This document shows, piece by piece, positions 14,820 through 27,800 of a stretch of 64,000 nucleotides of DNA; positions within the stretch are counted from its first letter, which is position 1, and each line of letters opens with the position of its first letter. The stretch spans positions 38,721,753 to 38,785,752 of the forward strand of contig OZ023267.1 of the NCBI GenBank assembly GCA_964006375.1. Direction: 5' to 3'. The notes below the pieces were generated by a model that searched no databases, was not told the origin of the DNA, and saw only the letters and a list, made by a program, of their open reading frames with translations. Position numbers and translations under genes: made by a program. The stretch is from Tillus elongatus. Its lineage: Eukaryota > Arthropoda > Insecta > Coleoptera > Cleridae.

Positions 14820-15139
14820 TTTATTAGCAAATTTTCATTAAAAAAATTCGCTAAGAGAGAGTTCACGATGAAAGAACCTCGGTGGTTCAGGGGTGAGAAC
14901 GTGTCCCTCTGAACCGAAGGGTACTGGGTGCGATCCCAGGGTACTCCTTTCACTTTTTCAGTATAGTGAGGTGAAACTGCTCTCTGGCGTTGGTGATTGG
15001 CCACAGTCACGAAAATAGGTCGACGTAAAAGAAACAAAAACACACACACACACACAGGTCACGATGAAAAGCTTTTGAAAAAAATTCTTCCGATGAGCGC
15101 GAATTTGTGTCCCTAGAACTCAAAACCAAGGTCCGTTAA

Positions 15140-15142
<3 letters not shown>
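14820..15142 (-). repeat. Family B copy, split by a SINE
   Basis: Reverse strand reads from the (TA)n array through TTGGTTTTGAGTTCTAGG, GCTTTTCATCGTGA and TTAGCGAATTTTT, collinear with 3366-3512 once the insert 14874-15058 and one target copy are ignored. Confidence 0.8.
14874..15058 (+). mobile_element. tRNA-derived SINE (SINE-2) with TSD
   Basis: Head resembles a tRNA: perfect A-box consensus TGGTTCAGGGG, B-box GTGCGATCC (one mismatch), D stem GTTC/GAAC and T stem CTGGG/CCCAG. The acceptor ends do not pair, so it is not a functional tRNA. A tRNA-unrelated body follows, ending in a short (CA)n tail. TCACGATGAAA occurs on both sides (14863-14873 and 15059-15069) as TSD, and 3366-3512 is an uninterrupted target paralogue. 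Expected to be transcribed by RNA polymerase III and moved by a LINE in trans. Confidence 0.8.

Positions 15143-15231
<89 letters not shown>
15143..15231. repeat. (TA)n array
   Basis: Between family B (left) and family D (right). Confidence 0.98.
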
Positions 15232-15234
<3 letters not shown>

Positions 15235-15490
15235 AACGATAACTCAAAAAATGCTCAACTGATTTGAACGAAACTTGGCATATATCGTCAGTGTATTAAG
15301 ACCGCGGACGAGTTCGTATATCAGCTATAACGGAGATTTTCTTCCCCCAAAAGTATACAAAAATATTTTTGAAAACGCTATATTTTTTTAAGTATCAGAG
15401 TAACTGGAATGAGAATATATGTGACGATGAATGCTGCAAATAAACATATGTTGTCAATTTTAAGTAATTTTGACCACAATATTTAGAGTT
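15232..15490 (+). repeat. Dispersed repeat family D, copy 2
   Basis: Shares GTATTAAGACCGC, GACGAGTTCGTATATCA and TTTTGAAAACGCTAT with 27330-27530. Confidence 0.8.
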
Positions 15491-15577
15491 TTTTTTTTTA
15501 ATTAACAACAAACCCTGAAAGACATGTGTAAAAACGACTTGCAGATATAAACCACACAGGAGCGATCATACTCAGTA

Positions 15578-15622
15578 ACGTGCTGATGATGAACCAGGAC
15601 GGGTCGAAACTGCAGTCCACGT
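15578..15622 (+). ncRNA. Hammerhead ribozyme motif
   Basis: CTGATGA (15583-15589), stem II candidate GAACC/GGGTC with one mismatch and one extra T before it, GAAA (15606-15609), short self-complementary stem III CTGCAG, cleavage triplet GTC (15615-15617), and stem I ACGTG/CACGT fully paired (15578-15582 with 15618-15622). A tiny stem III is typical of hammerheads in Penelope-like elements, which are thought to act as pairs. No Penelope coding sequence is adjacent. Confidence 0.65.
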
Positions 15623-15701
15623 AAACAAATAAAAAATCACAAAAGGACAACAAACAAATAAAGTGTATATTTAGAAGTGATTACAGTATAGTGCAACTTT
15701 T

Positions 15702-15703
<2 letters not shown>

Positions 15704-15789
<86 letters not shown>
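15704..15789. repeat. (TA)n array
   Basis: About 80 bp after the hammerhead motif. Confidence 0.98.
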
Positions 15790-15791
<2 letters not shown>

Positions 15792-16224
15792 GTCTAGTAA
15801 TTAATAAAGAAGAGTAAAATACCATATAGTATAAATGCTGGTAAAAAACTAGAGTTATGGAGCAAATTAGGAAAGAAGTTTGATAGGATCATAAAAGATT
15901 GTTTGTAGTAGAGAAAATGCAGAATTTTGATAAACAAAACTTACAGAAAGTACATATTCATCCGTAAAGTTTTGTAGGCTCATCCTAATGTATAGTTGAA
16001 TAACAGGGGTAGATTATAAGCATATAATCAATCAACCCAAGCCAAAAATAAAATGTATAGGCTTTGATAAACTCTAAGATCCAATCATGAAACAAAGAAA
16101 ACAAAGGAACGTTGGTACAATTAAAATGAATATTGTCGAACGTTAAGGCCCTTAATTATAAGGTAAATTAATGTCAGGAACCAAAAGAGGATTTAAATAG
16201 TAAAACAATACTACCATTTTAGAG
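15790..16224. other. Unassigned stretch
   Basis: No frame or repeat recognised; may be part of the same Penelope-type element as the hammerhead on its right edge. Confidence 0.35.
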
Positions 16225-16265
16225 CCGCAGACCGGTTTCGCTCTAACTAGAGCTCGTCAGTACGG
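16225..16265 (-). ncRNA. Hammerhead ribozyme motif (best match in the window)
   Basis: Read on the minus strand: CTGACGA (16260-16254), perfect 6 bp stem II GCTCTA/TAGAGC, GAAA (16239-16236), stem III CCGG self-complementary, triplet GTC ending at 16230, and 5 bp stem I (TACCGTA side against TGCGG, with one G-U pair). All invariant core positions of the family are present. Confidence 0.8.
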
Positions 16266-16539
16266 TATACTAATTACAGCAAGAATACACCTTTAAAGTA
16301 AAACGGCTATGGTAGCCAGCCTCCTAGAACATTATGAGATGTACGATAGGGTCGCCTTCTCGGTGGGGAACCAGGTAGTATGTCACGATAGCTCCAAATA
16401 ACACAAATAGTTATAAAATGGAGTCTGCGTACAACCAACTAACAATTTTGTAAATTGTTAGCTCTGGCCCACTTCTTCCCTAATATAGGGACAATGTATG
16501 TAAGGCTAGATGTTTTCTCAAAATTTGAAGCATTTAATG

Positions 16540-17000
16540 AAAATTCGCTACCATAATGCACTTACTGCGTCTCGAGTTTTTTCTTACAAACATGCATCAT
16601 ATTTCGATTAAAAATGCAAAAATGCAATAATATAAGGGTGCTCGAAAAAAATTGTAGGTATTACCAACGACTCATGGGGCATCCTGTGATTGTCAAAATA
16701 ACTTTACAAGATTCAGCTCAAGATATCCTATAACATCCTATCCTATACAACTTTATCTCGTATCTTGTATAATAACAATTATATTGAGCTTTACCGTAGA
16801 AATGCTTTAGCCGGTATGTATGTAAACAGCGAAAAACTGAAACTAAACCCGGATATGGATTCTAGGGGGCCTAGTTTGCGCTCATTTGAAGAAATCATTT
16901 TAAAATTGAAAAGTCGCGGTCTCCTTGTTAACGAAGTTTTTCTACGAACACTAGCCAAAAATAATAGACACTTAAACCATAAATTTAACTAAAACTACCC
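16540..17000 (+). repeat. Dispersed family pieces: reverse signature end, then a block end
   Basis: 16546-16570 is a minus signature (CTACCATAATGCACTTACTG). 16690-16990 carries the later block strings, including CCCGGATATGGATTCTAGGG, GCTCATTTGAAGAAAT and a degraded terminal hairpin. The 75-codon frame here is noncoding repeat. Confidence 0.75.
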
Positions 17001-17621
17001 CCAAAGCATCAGAGGAAGGGTCTATTTGAAATAGAATTTCTGGAAACATGTTAGTAAAATGAAGGACAATGACGGTTGAAGCTGAAACTTAGGGGTTTGC
17101 AGAACACTGTTCTTGCGACATTTTCTTTACATAATCTGTATTTGTTTCAAGTTCTTTGCCTAAATGTTGCCAATTTTGAAGTTTCAAGTCGCAACTTTGA
17201 CGTTTTGAGGAAAAAACCATTTTTTTTCTTTAGATGCCCATAACTTTATTTTATGTAAACTTACAGAACTTTTAGTACATGGCTCAGTCTTTATAATCCA
17301 AACAACCGTACCAAATTTGGTTGCCCTCACTTTGTTACAAAATTGAGACTAGCCCTGGATATGGGTTCTAGGGGTCTATTTCGCGCTCATTTGAAGATAT
17401 TTTTCACAGTTCAAAAGTCGGGATCTCCTCACTAGTGATTTTTTTTTAAGAAAATGTACTAAAAGGACCTTCGTGGGCGCCATTTTAGTGACGACGAATA
17501 AATGAAAGCTGCAATTTGGGAACATTTTGTGGACAAACCGACAGAACATTTTAGGGGTATCAAATTGTTGCTGAAATGATGTAATAAGTGAATTGATTGA
17601 TGTTAGGGAGGACTATAATGA
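17001..17621 (+). repeat. Block fragments without TA array
   Basis: 17030-17345 holds the middle of the block (GAAGGACAATGACGGTTGAA, TTTGACGTTTTGAGG) and 17350-17485 the end (GATATGGGTTCTAGGGG, GGGATCTCCTCACTAG). In this copy no TA array separates them. Confidence 0.75.
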
Positions 17622-17945
17622 AAAACTCTGGACGCAGCAAGTGCGTTATGGTAGTGAATTTTCATTAAAATGTTTTTAATAGCAAATATGTTTTTTTAAG
17701 AAAGCAGGCACAAAATTTGGTTACCAGTACATTCTATATATTAGAAACAATGTGCCATGTTTCATCAAAATAACGTTATTGTTTGAAAATGTACACAAAT
17801 TTCCGAAAGTAAACTGAAATTGTTCCCGAAAAAACTGGTTTTCTGGTCAACCTTATAGGTTAATAGCAAATTGATTCAAAATTTGAAGCATTTAATGAAA
17901 ATTCGCTACCATAACGCACTTGCTGCGTCCCGAATTTCTTTTCTT
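17622..17945 (+). mobile_element. ~315 bp MITE-like unit with the CGCAGCAAGTGCG inverted ends
   Basis: Left end CTCTGGACGCAGCAAGTGCG then TTATGGTAGTGAATTTTC; right end 17905-17935 is the reverse complement (CTACCATAACGCACTTGCTG). The interior (CAAATATG, AAAGCAGGCA, TTCCCGAAAAAACTGG, CCTTATAGGTTAATAGC) recurs in the copies at 21985, 43577 and 45188. No frame of its own, so movement would need a transposase from elsewhere. Confidence 0.85.
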
Positions 17946-18710
17946 ACAAAGATGTATTATATTTCGATGGAAAATACAAAAATGCAATAACATAGGGCGT
18001 GTTTGATTAAAAAAATTCACTAAAAAAAAGAAAATTTGAATCACCAACGACTTATGGGCCAGCCTGTAATTGTGGAAATATTTTTTAAGATGTAGCTTAA
18101 GACAACTTTTTTTCGTAACTTGCATAATAACGGATATATTGCACTTTAATGATTTTTTACGAAAATTCGACAAAAATGATATACCATTAAACGATAAACT
18201 CTATAGCCAACACTAGTGCTAAAGCATCGGAGAAAGGGTCTATTTGAAATGAATTTTCTGGGAATATTTTAGTAAAATGAAGGACAGTGACGATTGAAAC
18301 TAAAAGCTCAGGCTTGGTAAAACATTATTCTTGAGACATTTTCCTTCCATACATCATATTAATTTCAGGTTCATTGCCTAAATATTAACAATTTTGACGT
18401 TTAAAATCGCGACTTTGACGTTTTGAGGAAAACCCAAATTTATTTTTCTTTAAATGCCTGTAACTTTTTTGTCCTCTAACCTACAGCGCTAAATTTTGGT
18501 AGGTAGCTTACCTATAATGATATAAACACGTGTACTAAATTTCATTGCCCTTACTTTGAAAACACAAAATTTTCCGGGAAAACCTTGGTGGATTTTCCTG
18601 GTTAACGAACTTATCCAAGCCACTCGCGAAAGGAAGGTACTCACCAAATTTTATCAAAATCGGTCCATTATTTTTTTAGTTATAGGTGTGACACATAAAT
18701 ATATAAACAC

Positions 18711-18802
<92 letters not shown>

Positions 18803-18937
18803 CTGAAACCGACCTCGGATTTGGGTTCCAGGGGTCCTAAATAGTGCTCATTTGAAAAAATGTTTTCAACATTTAAAAGTCAAGATCTCCTCATTAGTGA
18901 ATTTTTTAAAGAAAATTCACTAAAATGTAATTGTGAG
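17946..18937 (+). repeat. Composite block of the dispersed family (near complete)
   Basis: Order: GATTAAAAAAATT, TCACCAACGACTTATGGGCC, CGACAAAAATGATATACC, GAAGGACAGTGACGATTGAA, TTTGACGTTTTGAGG, TTTTCCGGGAAAACCTTGG, AACGAACTTATCCAAGCC, then (CA)n and (TA)n (18707-18799), then GGGTTCCAGGGGTCCTAA and a terminal palindrome TTAGTGAATTTT/AAAATTCACTAA at 18895-18930. The same order occurs in six or more other copies. Confidence 0.85.
18741..18799. repeat. (TA)n array preceded by (CA)n
   Basis: (CA)n 18707-18740 runs directly into (TA)n inside the block. Confidence 0.98.
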
Positions 18938-19552
18938 TCTATGCCGTTTCTTTCATAGTCAGACCGGGAAATTTGACGCTTACCTCGTATGTTTCCGCAA
19001 AAGGGTATATTGAAAAGTTTATCCGTCTGTTTTAGACTGCAACAGACATAAAGAGCAAGAAACTGTAATTAATATTAATTTGGAATGGATTTTTAATGGA
19101 CTCATTTTGTGGGAGATACCCACACAATCAATTTTGTAATGTACATCTCGTCTGTTTCGATCATCAATCATTAACTCAATTAATTGTTTAATTAGTTCTA
19201 ACTGTATTATTAAAATTTCTCATGGACAATGGAGATTCGTACAAGTGTAGAGCGGTTAGCATGTAGTTTTTTAAAAGCCGTTCATGATATTTAGGTAATG
19301 GTTTGCGGGTGTCCATCACTATTTTCACACACATGTTACATACCTACCTCTTATAATAACTGTTCACAGAGCTTGTAATTAAAATCCTATCAATTATTTA
19401 CTTAAGTATGATTGATTATTGTTGTAGATATTGTGGATAAATAACAGTGATTACAGAGTCTCCACCTAGTCAAAATCGTAACAATATGATTTCCTCACGT
19501 TTCTTCTTATTGAATTTTTAAACTGACCACAAAGAATGGAACCGACTGCTTT
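18938..19552. other. Unassigned stretch
   Basis: No coding sense; unlike the blocks on either side. Confidence 0.4.
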
Positions 19553-20560
<1,008 letters not shown>

Positions 20561-20585
20561 AAAGTTCACTAATGGGGAGATCCGC

Positions 20586-20669
<84 letters not shown>

Positions 20670-21320
20670 TACCAATAATAGACCGATCTTGATCAAATTT
20701 GGTGAGTACCTTCCTTTTGCAAAATATGTTCGTTAGCCAGGAAAATCGGACAAGGTTTTCCCGAAAAATTTTGTGTTTTCTTTCTAAAAAAATTTATATC
20801 TCCGGAAATAACAAAGTGAGAGAAACCAAATGGTACACGTATTTGTATTATGAAGGGTGAACCATGTACCAAAATTTAGGTCTCTAAGTTTAAGGACAAA
20901 AAAGTTACGGCCAGCTAAATAAACTAATTTTGTAGTTTTCCTAAAGACGTCAAACTCGGAATTTAAAACGTCAAAATTGGCAATGTTTAGGCAAAGAACG
21001 TGAAAAAAATACGGATTGTGAAAAGAAAATGTTGCAACAAGAGTGTTCTGCGAACCCTTAAGTTTCAGATTCAACCGTCATTACCCTTCATTTTACTAAA
21101 ATATTTACAGAAAATTCATTTCAAGTAGACCCTTTCTCCTATGCTTTGGCTGTCGGTTTAGTTAAGTTGATGCTTTCGCTGTAGGTTTAGTGATGTTTAT
21201 GGTCTAACGGTCTATAATTTTTAGCTAATTCTCGTAGAACAAATTTGTTAATGTATTTTTGCATTTTTTTAAATCTAAATATGATGCACGTTTGTAAGAA
21301 AAAAATCTGGACGCAGTAAG
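20561..21320 (-). repeat. Second minus-strand composite block
   Basis: Starts at a block end (AAAGTTCACTAATGGGGAGA), goes straight into a TA array, then repeats the middle strings (TTTTCCCGAAAAATTTTG reversed, GTCAAAATTGGCAATGTTTA) and ends at a plus signature near 21308. It lacks the ~100 bp normally between palindrome and TA array. Confidence 0.8.
20589..20667. repeat. (TA)n array
   Basis: Inside the second minus block. Confidence 0.98.
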
Positions 21321-21760
21321 TGCGTTTTGGTAGCAAATTTTCATTAAATCCTTCAAATTTCAATAATTCAATTTGCTATTAACGTAAGTTTTGTTGGTTA
21401 GGAAACCAACATTTAACTTTATTTTCGGAAAATTTTTGTATGAACGCAGCAAGGGCGTTTTGGTTGCGAATTTTCATTAAATGTTTCAAATTTCAATAAC
21501 TCAATTTGCTATTAACCTAAGGTTCATTGGCTAGGAGACCAGTTTTCTTGGAAACATTTAAAGTTTATTTTCGGAAAATGTTTGAACATTTTCAAATAAT
21601 TATTTTGATAAAATATGGTACATTGTTCCTACTATATAGGTTATACCGGTAACCAAATTGATGCCTCCTCGCATTGGAGCGATATATTTGTAATTAAAAA
21701 CATTTTTATGAAAGTCACTTCCATAACGCACTTGCTGCGTCCAGAGTTTTATTTTTTGTT
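21305..21760 (+). repeat. Partial and tandem MITE-like copies
   Basis: Plus ends at about 21312 and 21444 and a minus end at 21721-21742; the first ~130 bp is duplicated (CAATTTGCTATTAACGTAAG versus CAATTTGCTATTAACCTAAG). Confidence 0.75.
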
Positions 21761-21984
21761 GGCGAAATAAACAAAATGTTATATAAAATACATATTCCCA
21801 CTACTGTATATTAAACAGTTCGCAAGGAAAAAGTCAGTTCTTGATTTAAAACAAATATTTTTGATTTTTAGTGAATTTTCCATAAGAAACCCAAGAAAAT
21901 TTGAGCAGCCCTAATGTTAATTACGGGCCCGCCTTTATTACATCCACTTAGCTTGTGCTTATATATGTAATATAAAAATAAATA

Positions 21985-22310
21985 AAGTCTGGAAGTAGCA
22001 GGTGCGTTATGGTGGTGAATTTTCATTAAAATGTTTCCAATAGCAAATATGTGTTTTTTAAAGAAAGCAGGCATCAAATTTGGTTAGCAGTATGATCTAT
22101 ATAGTAGAGGCAATGTACTATATATCATCAAAAAGACTTATGTTTGAAGATGTACAAAAATGTTTCGAAAATAAACGTAAAATGTTCCCGAAAGAACTAG
22201 GTTTCTGGCCAACGAACCTTATAGGTTAATAGCAAATTGAGCTATTCAAATTTGAAGCATTTAATAAAAATTCGCCACCATAACGCACTGGCTGCGTCCC
22301 GATTTTCTTT
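21985..22310 (+). mobile_element. ~320 bp MITE-like unit
   Basis: Left end TCTGGAAGTAGCAGGTGCG (diverged), right end CCACCATAACGCACTGGCTG (22275-22300); interior shared with 17622-17945. Confidence 0.8.
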
Positions 22311-22750
22311 TATTACGTGGTCGAAATTCGATACATTAAATGTCAGCTTAAAACTTGTACGGCCCGGGGAATCCGACTATCTAATTAAAACAAAGCATTG
22401 TTTAATCTATTTGGACTGAGCAGATTTTAATAAAAATATGCTACCATAACGCACTTGCTGCGTCCCGAATTCCTTTCCTGACAAACATGCATTATAATTA
22501 CGTGGTCGAAATTCGATACATTAAAGGTCAACGGGGGAATCCGCCTGAAAAGTAAAACAAAGCATTGTTTAATCTGTTTGACTGAGCAGATTTTAATAAA
22601 AATTCGCTACCATAACGCACTTGCTACGTCTCGAATTTATTTTCTTACAAACTTGCATTATAATTAACATGGTCAAAATTATATACATGAAAAGTCAGCT
22701 CAGAACTGGCACGGATGGGGGAATCCGACTGTCTCGTTAAAACAAAGCAA
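22311..22750 (-). repeat. Tandem ~165 bp repeats each carrying a minus signature end
   Basis: Segments starting near 22318, 22500 and 22665 share GTCGAAATTCGATACATTAA-like and AACAAAGCATTGTTTAATCT strings, and each is preceded by a CTACCATAACGCACTTGCTG-like end (22278, 22441, 22608). A short tandem amplification of a family end. Confidence 0.8.
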
Positions 22751-22767
22751 TGTTTAATCTATTTGAA

Positions 22768-22862
22768 CTGGGCGGATTTTCCTGGCTAACGAACTTATCC
22801 AAGCCACTTGCAAAAGGAAGGTATTTGCTAAATTTTATCGTCATCGGAGCTTTATTTTTTAT

Positions 22863-22948
<86 letters not shown>
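22768..22948 (+). repeat. Short block fragment and (TA)n array
   Basis: GATTTTCCTGGCTAACGAAC, TTATCCAAGCCACTTGC, then TA from 22864. The array ends in CAGTGTATATAC, unlike the usual block end. Confidence 0.8.
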
Positions 22949-22951
<3 letters not shown>

Positions 22952-23147
22952 TGTATATACATAATTACGGGATCTAAAATTAAAATGTTTTGATGTCAAG
23001 ACACTGACAATATTAAGTAATCAAACAATATGCTAAAACCATATGGTAGCCTATCTAGAGTAAATTTTTAAAACAGAGCAACCAGACCTTATACACATAC
23101 CGATAATATCTTATATTTAATCGTATTTAATTTCTGAGGTGACCAAT

Positions 23148-23370
23148 CCAAATTATTTTCGCTGACAAAATGGAACACACTGTAGCAATAGAAGTAATGT
23201 TTAAATATGAAAACCTAAAGATAGTGTATAATTTTTGTAAAACTTGTATTTATTTTGGTAAATATAAATAAAAGTTTTTACAAAAATTATACACTATCTT
23301 TAGGTTTTCATATTTAAAAATTACTTCTATTGCTACAGTGTGTTCCATTTTGTCAGGGAAAATGAATCAT
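23148..23370. repeat. Foldback hairpin, ~83 bp arms
   Basis: 23163-23245 and 23272-23355 are reverse complements with about two differences (TGACAAAATGGAACACACTG at the outer end), with a ~26 bp AT loop. Similarity continues weakly outward by ~15 bp. A MITE-like or inverted-LTR-type structure; class unknown. Confidence 0.85.
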
Positions 23371-23375
23371 ATAAC

Positions 23376-23379
<4 letters not shown>

Positions 23380-23441
<62 letters not shown>
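23380..23441. repeat. (TA)n array
   Basis: Immediately right of the foldback hairpin. Confidence 0.98.
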
Positions 23442-23443
<2 letters not shown>

Positions 23444-23697
23444 TAAATGGCTTATAAATACTCTAAATACTCCCAGGGATAAAATTGAGAAAACTATTAC
23501 TAGTTGAATCAAGGATGTATACCACTCATAAAAAAGGTTAAGATGTAGAATAAATTGACGTATATTTTATGCATATAAGCTAAAAGCTTCTGTAATAAAC
23601 TTGTAGTTTATTCGTCGTTAACTAAAATCATGTGCTGATTGGAGTAATTTTCCATTTGTAATTAGAATTAAGTATGTAGAATTTTGGATGAATAAAC

Positions 23698-24600
<903 letters not shown>

Positions 24601-24605
24601 GTTAT

Positions 24606-24651
24606 GCGCTAGATACGTATTTCGACAACTTAGTTGTATTCATCAGGAGCT
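24606..24651 (-). ncRNA. Hammerhead ribozyme-like motif
   Basis: Minus strand: CTGATGA (24646-24640), stem II ACAAC/GTTGT, GAAA (24623-24620), self-complementary stem III TACGTA, triplet ATC ending at 24612. Stem I is only three pairs with a mismatch next to the core, so activity is less likely than for the motif at 16.2 kb. It lies just before the gypsy fragment, on the opposite strand. Confidence 0.5.
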
Positions 24652-24669
24652 GTCGCTACTACATACCAA

Positions 24670-27325
24670 CATTTAGATTTCTATGATTTTGGAAGAACAG
24701 ACCTAGTACGCCATCGAATTGAGACTGGGACATCTGCACTAATCAAGCAATCACCGCGAAGGGTACCATTGGCAAAACAGCACGAAGTTGACACCATGCT
24801 AAGGGAGATGGAGCAGACACGAGTTATAGAACCATCGCAAAGCCCTTGGGCCTCTCCAGTAGTGTTAGTTAAAAAGAAAGATGGCTCCACAAGGTTTTGT
24901 GTAGATTACCGCCGGTTAAATGATTTCACTAAGAAAGACAGCTATCCACTTCCCAGAATTGATGATACACTTGATACACTGGCAGGTGCAAGATGGTTTT
25001 CAACATTGGACTTGAAAAGTGGCTACTGGCAAGTCGAGATTGAGCTCAAAGACAAAGAATAGGCTGCGTTTACCACTGGTAGTGGGCTGTGGCAGTTCAA
25101 CGTCATGCCATTTGTGTTGTGTAATGCTCCAGCCACTTTGAGCGTCTAATGGAGACAGTTTTGAGATGTCTACACTGGAAAACATGTGTACCTGGATGAC
25201 GTCATTATTTTGGAAAAGACGTTCTAAGATCACATGAAGAATGTCGCACAAGTGTTTCAGAAACTAAAGGAAGCCAATTTTAAATAAAATCCGAAGAAAT
25301 GCTGTCTCTTTCAAAAACCAGTCAAGCACTTATACCATATTATCACCCCAGATGGAGTCAAAACCGACCCAGAGAATACAGACTGTATTATGAACTGGGA
25401 AATTCCAAGCAATGTACATCATCTGCGAAGCTTTCTGGGCCTCTGCACGTATTACCGCCGTTTTGTAGAGGGGTTTGCTGACATCGTAAAACCCTTGCAT
25501 AGACTGACGGAAGAAAATACACCTTTCATTTGGAACAATGATTGTGAAAAAGCATTCGAGACACTAAAACGGGCTCTCTGTTCATCCCCGATTCTGACAT
25601 ACCCCAGCCTGGTCACAGGTTTATTGTGGACACGGACGCGAGCAATGTTGGTATTGGAGGTGTTCTTTCGCAGGAACAGGGGGGCCAAGAGAAGGTTGTA
25701 GTGTATTTCAGCAAAGCCCTGTCCAAAGCAGAAAAGAACTACTTCGTGACGAGGAAAGAACTTCTAGCCATTATCAAGACGTTGGAGTATTTTCACAAAT
25801 ATCTATATGGTCAAGAATTTCTCCTGAGAGCTGACCACGCTTCCCTACGCTGGCTTCTTCAATTTAAAAATTCAGAGGGGCAGATGGCGAGGTGGCTTGA
25901 ACGCATTCAAGAGTACAATTTTACCATGAAACACCGCCCTGGACAACAGCACGGTGATGCCGACGCCCTATCTAGGAAACCTTGCCCACCAAAATGCAAG
26001 CATTGCTTTACTGCCAAAAACAAAAAGGATAGAATCTCCAAGTGTGTAGGAGGACAACGGTGCAACCCGTTAACCGATGGGACCCGCAGAGGTTAATGGA
26101 GGACCAAAAAGAATACCCTGATATCCAAGCAATCTACAGATTGAAGGAGACTTGACACGAAAGACCCACTTTGTCAGAAATTAGTGATAAAAGCGTTGCC
26201 ACCAAAAGTTACTGGGCGCAGTTGGACTCAATTGAAATCGAAGGTAATCTTCTGGTCGGGAATTGGGAGTCAGAGGATGGAACCCGCATATTGAAGCAAA
26301 TAATCCTTCCGCGGCCACGAGTTAGGGAGGTAATCGATGAGATCCATGTCGGGACAGGCGGCGGCCATTTAGAGGTAAAGAAAACTTTGGAAAAGGTCAG
26401 AGAACGTTTTTGTTGGTTACGATGTGAAGCTTAAGTAGAAGAATGGTGCAAAACCTGCCAAGCGTGTGCATCCAGTAAGAGGCCTAAATCAAAACCAGGG
26501 GGCGAATGAAGCAGTACAACGTGGGAGCCCCTTTTGAAAGAATTGCAATCGACATAGCTGGTCATTTCCCTAGAACAGACGCAGGAAATCGCTATATGCT
26601 TGTAGCCATGGATTATTTTAGCAAGTGGCCAGAAGTGTTTATGGTCCCGAATCAAGAGGCCACTACCGTCGCAGAAGTATTGGTGAATGAGTTTTTCTGT
26701 AGATTTGGCGCACCACTAGAGCTCCATTCCGACCAAGGACGCAACTTCGAGTCTGCTGTATTCCAGAAGGTTTGTGAGCTTATGGGAATCAGGAAAACGA
26801 GAACTACACCCATGCGCCCTCAATCTGACGGAATGGTGGAAAGATTCAATGCTACTTTGGAGTCCCACTTAAGAATATTTGTGAATGAACACCAAACGGA
26901 TTGGGACCGGCACATTCCACTATTTCTACTGGCATACCGCTCGGCTGTACATGAGACTACCGGACATACATCAGCCCAGCGTGGGTTTTGGGAGAGAGTT
27001 AAGACTTTCTCCTGATCTCATATTTGGAAAAGCCACAGATGCTCCACGGTTAACTGATGAATACATAAAAGATTTGGAAAGAAGAATAGAAGCCATCCAC
27101 TCTGCTGTCAGAATGCATATCCAAGTAGAAAGTGACCGCATGAAAACCCGTTATGACGTGCGAGCTAATTCAGTTGCTTTTAAAGAAGTAGATCGTGTGT
27201 AGTTCTACAATCCAGTACGACGCAATAGACGGTCACCGAAACTACAGAAATTATGGGAAGGTCCTTATCAGGTGGTCAAAGGGATCAATGACGTTGTCTA
27301 TCGCATTCTTGGCAAACTTGGCACG
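24670..27325 (+). pseudogene. Ty3/gypsy pol (RT, RNase H, integrase), truncated and broken
   Basis: LTR-retrotransposon polyprotein fragment. RT 24700-25480: PSQSPWASPVVLVKKKDGS, STLDLKSGYWQVE (first catalytic Asp), YLDDVI near 25190 (Asp pair). RNase H 25626-25960: VDTDASNVGIGG then DALSRKP. Integrase: zinc-binding His/Cys block near 26340-26465, then IAIDIAGHF, HSDQGRNFES and GMVERFNA (D, D and E, all present) in 26530-26850, and a GPY-like end near 27260. Premature stops near 25062, 25150, 25230, 25285 and 26434 and frameshifts near 25620, 26090 and 27000 disable it. No gag, protease, env or LTRs; both ends are cut, the right one at family D. Confidence 0.95.
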
Positions 27326-27329
27326 TATC

Positions 27330-27800
27330 TTCATTGTATTAAGACCGCAGACGAGTTCGTATATCAACTACAACGTACATTTTTTCCCCAGAAATTTACA
27401 AAAATATTTTTGAAAACGCTATTTTTTTTGTAAGTATTAGGTTAACTGGAATAAGACTTTACATGTGGCTAGAAATGGTGTAAATAAACCTATGTTGTGA
27501 ATTTTAAGTAATTTGTTCACAATATTTAGAAACGACTTAGTGGTTAAAGTCCCATGCCTGAGAGACTGGGTAGTTAAATGTCACGTGTAGATTGATTTAT
27601 ACAACAGCTACAAACCATACATCAACGGTAAGGAAGCAAAATAAATAACGGGCGTAAAACATACTACCCGAACCCACAATCATGAAATCTCGGCGACAAA
27701 TATCGCAAATGATAGACGACATAAAATTTGCGAAGTGCCTAATTGTGATTTAACTGGGGGATTCGATCAATTTTTAAAATACACTATATTTGTTGCCTGA
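27330..27800 (+). repeat. Dispersed repeat family D, copy 3
   Basis: Longest plus-strand copy; 27530-27780 matches 1060-1320 reversed (GGTTAAAGTCC, ACTACCCGAACC, GGGGATTCGATCAAT). Its start coincides with the end of gypsy similarity, so one interrupted the other. Confidence 0.8.

Noticed and set aside
14879..14947. Functional tRNA gene
   Set aside because: Acceptor stem does not pair, anticodon stem is imperfect, and the unit is TSD-flanked with a SINE body.
22311..22750. CRISPR-like array
   Set aside because: Only three diverged ~165 bp units in a eukaryotic repeat cluster; no short constant repeats, spacers or cas genes.
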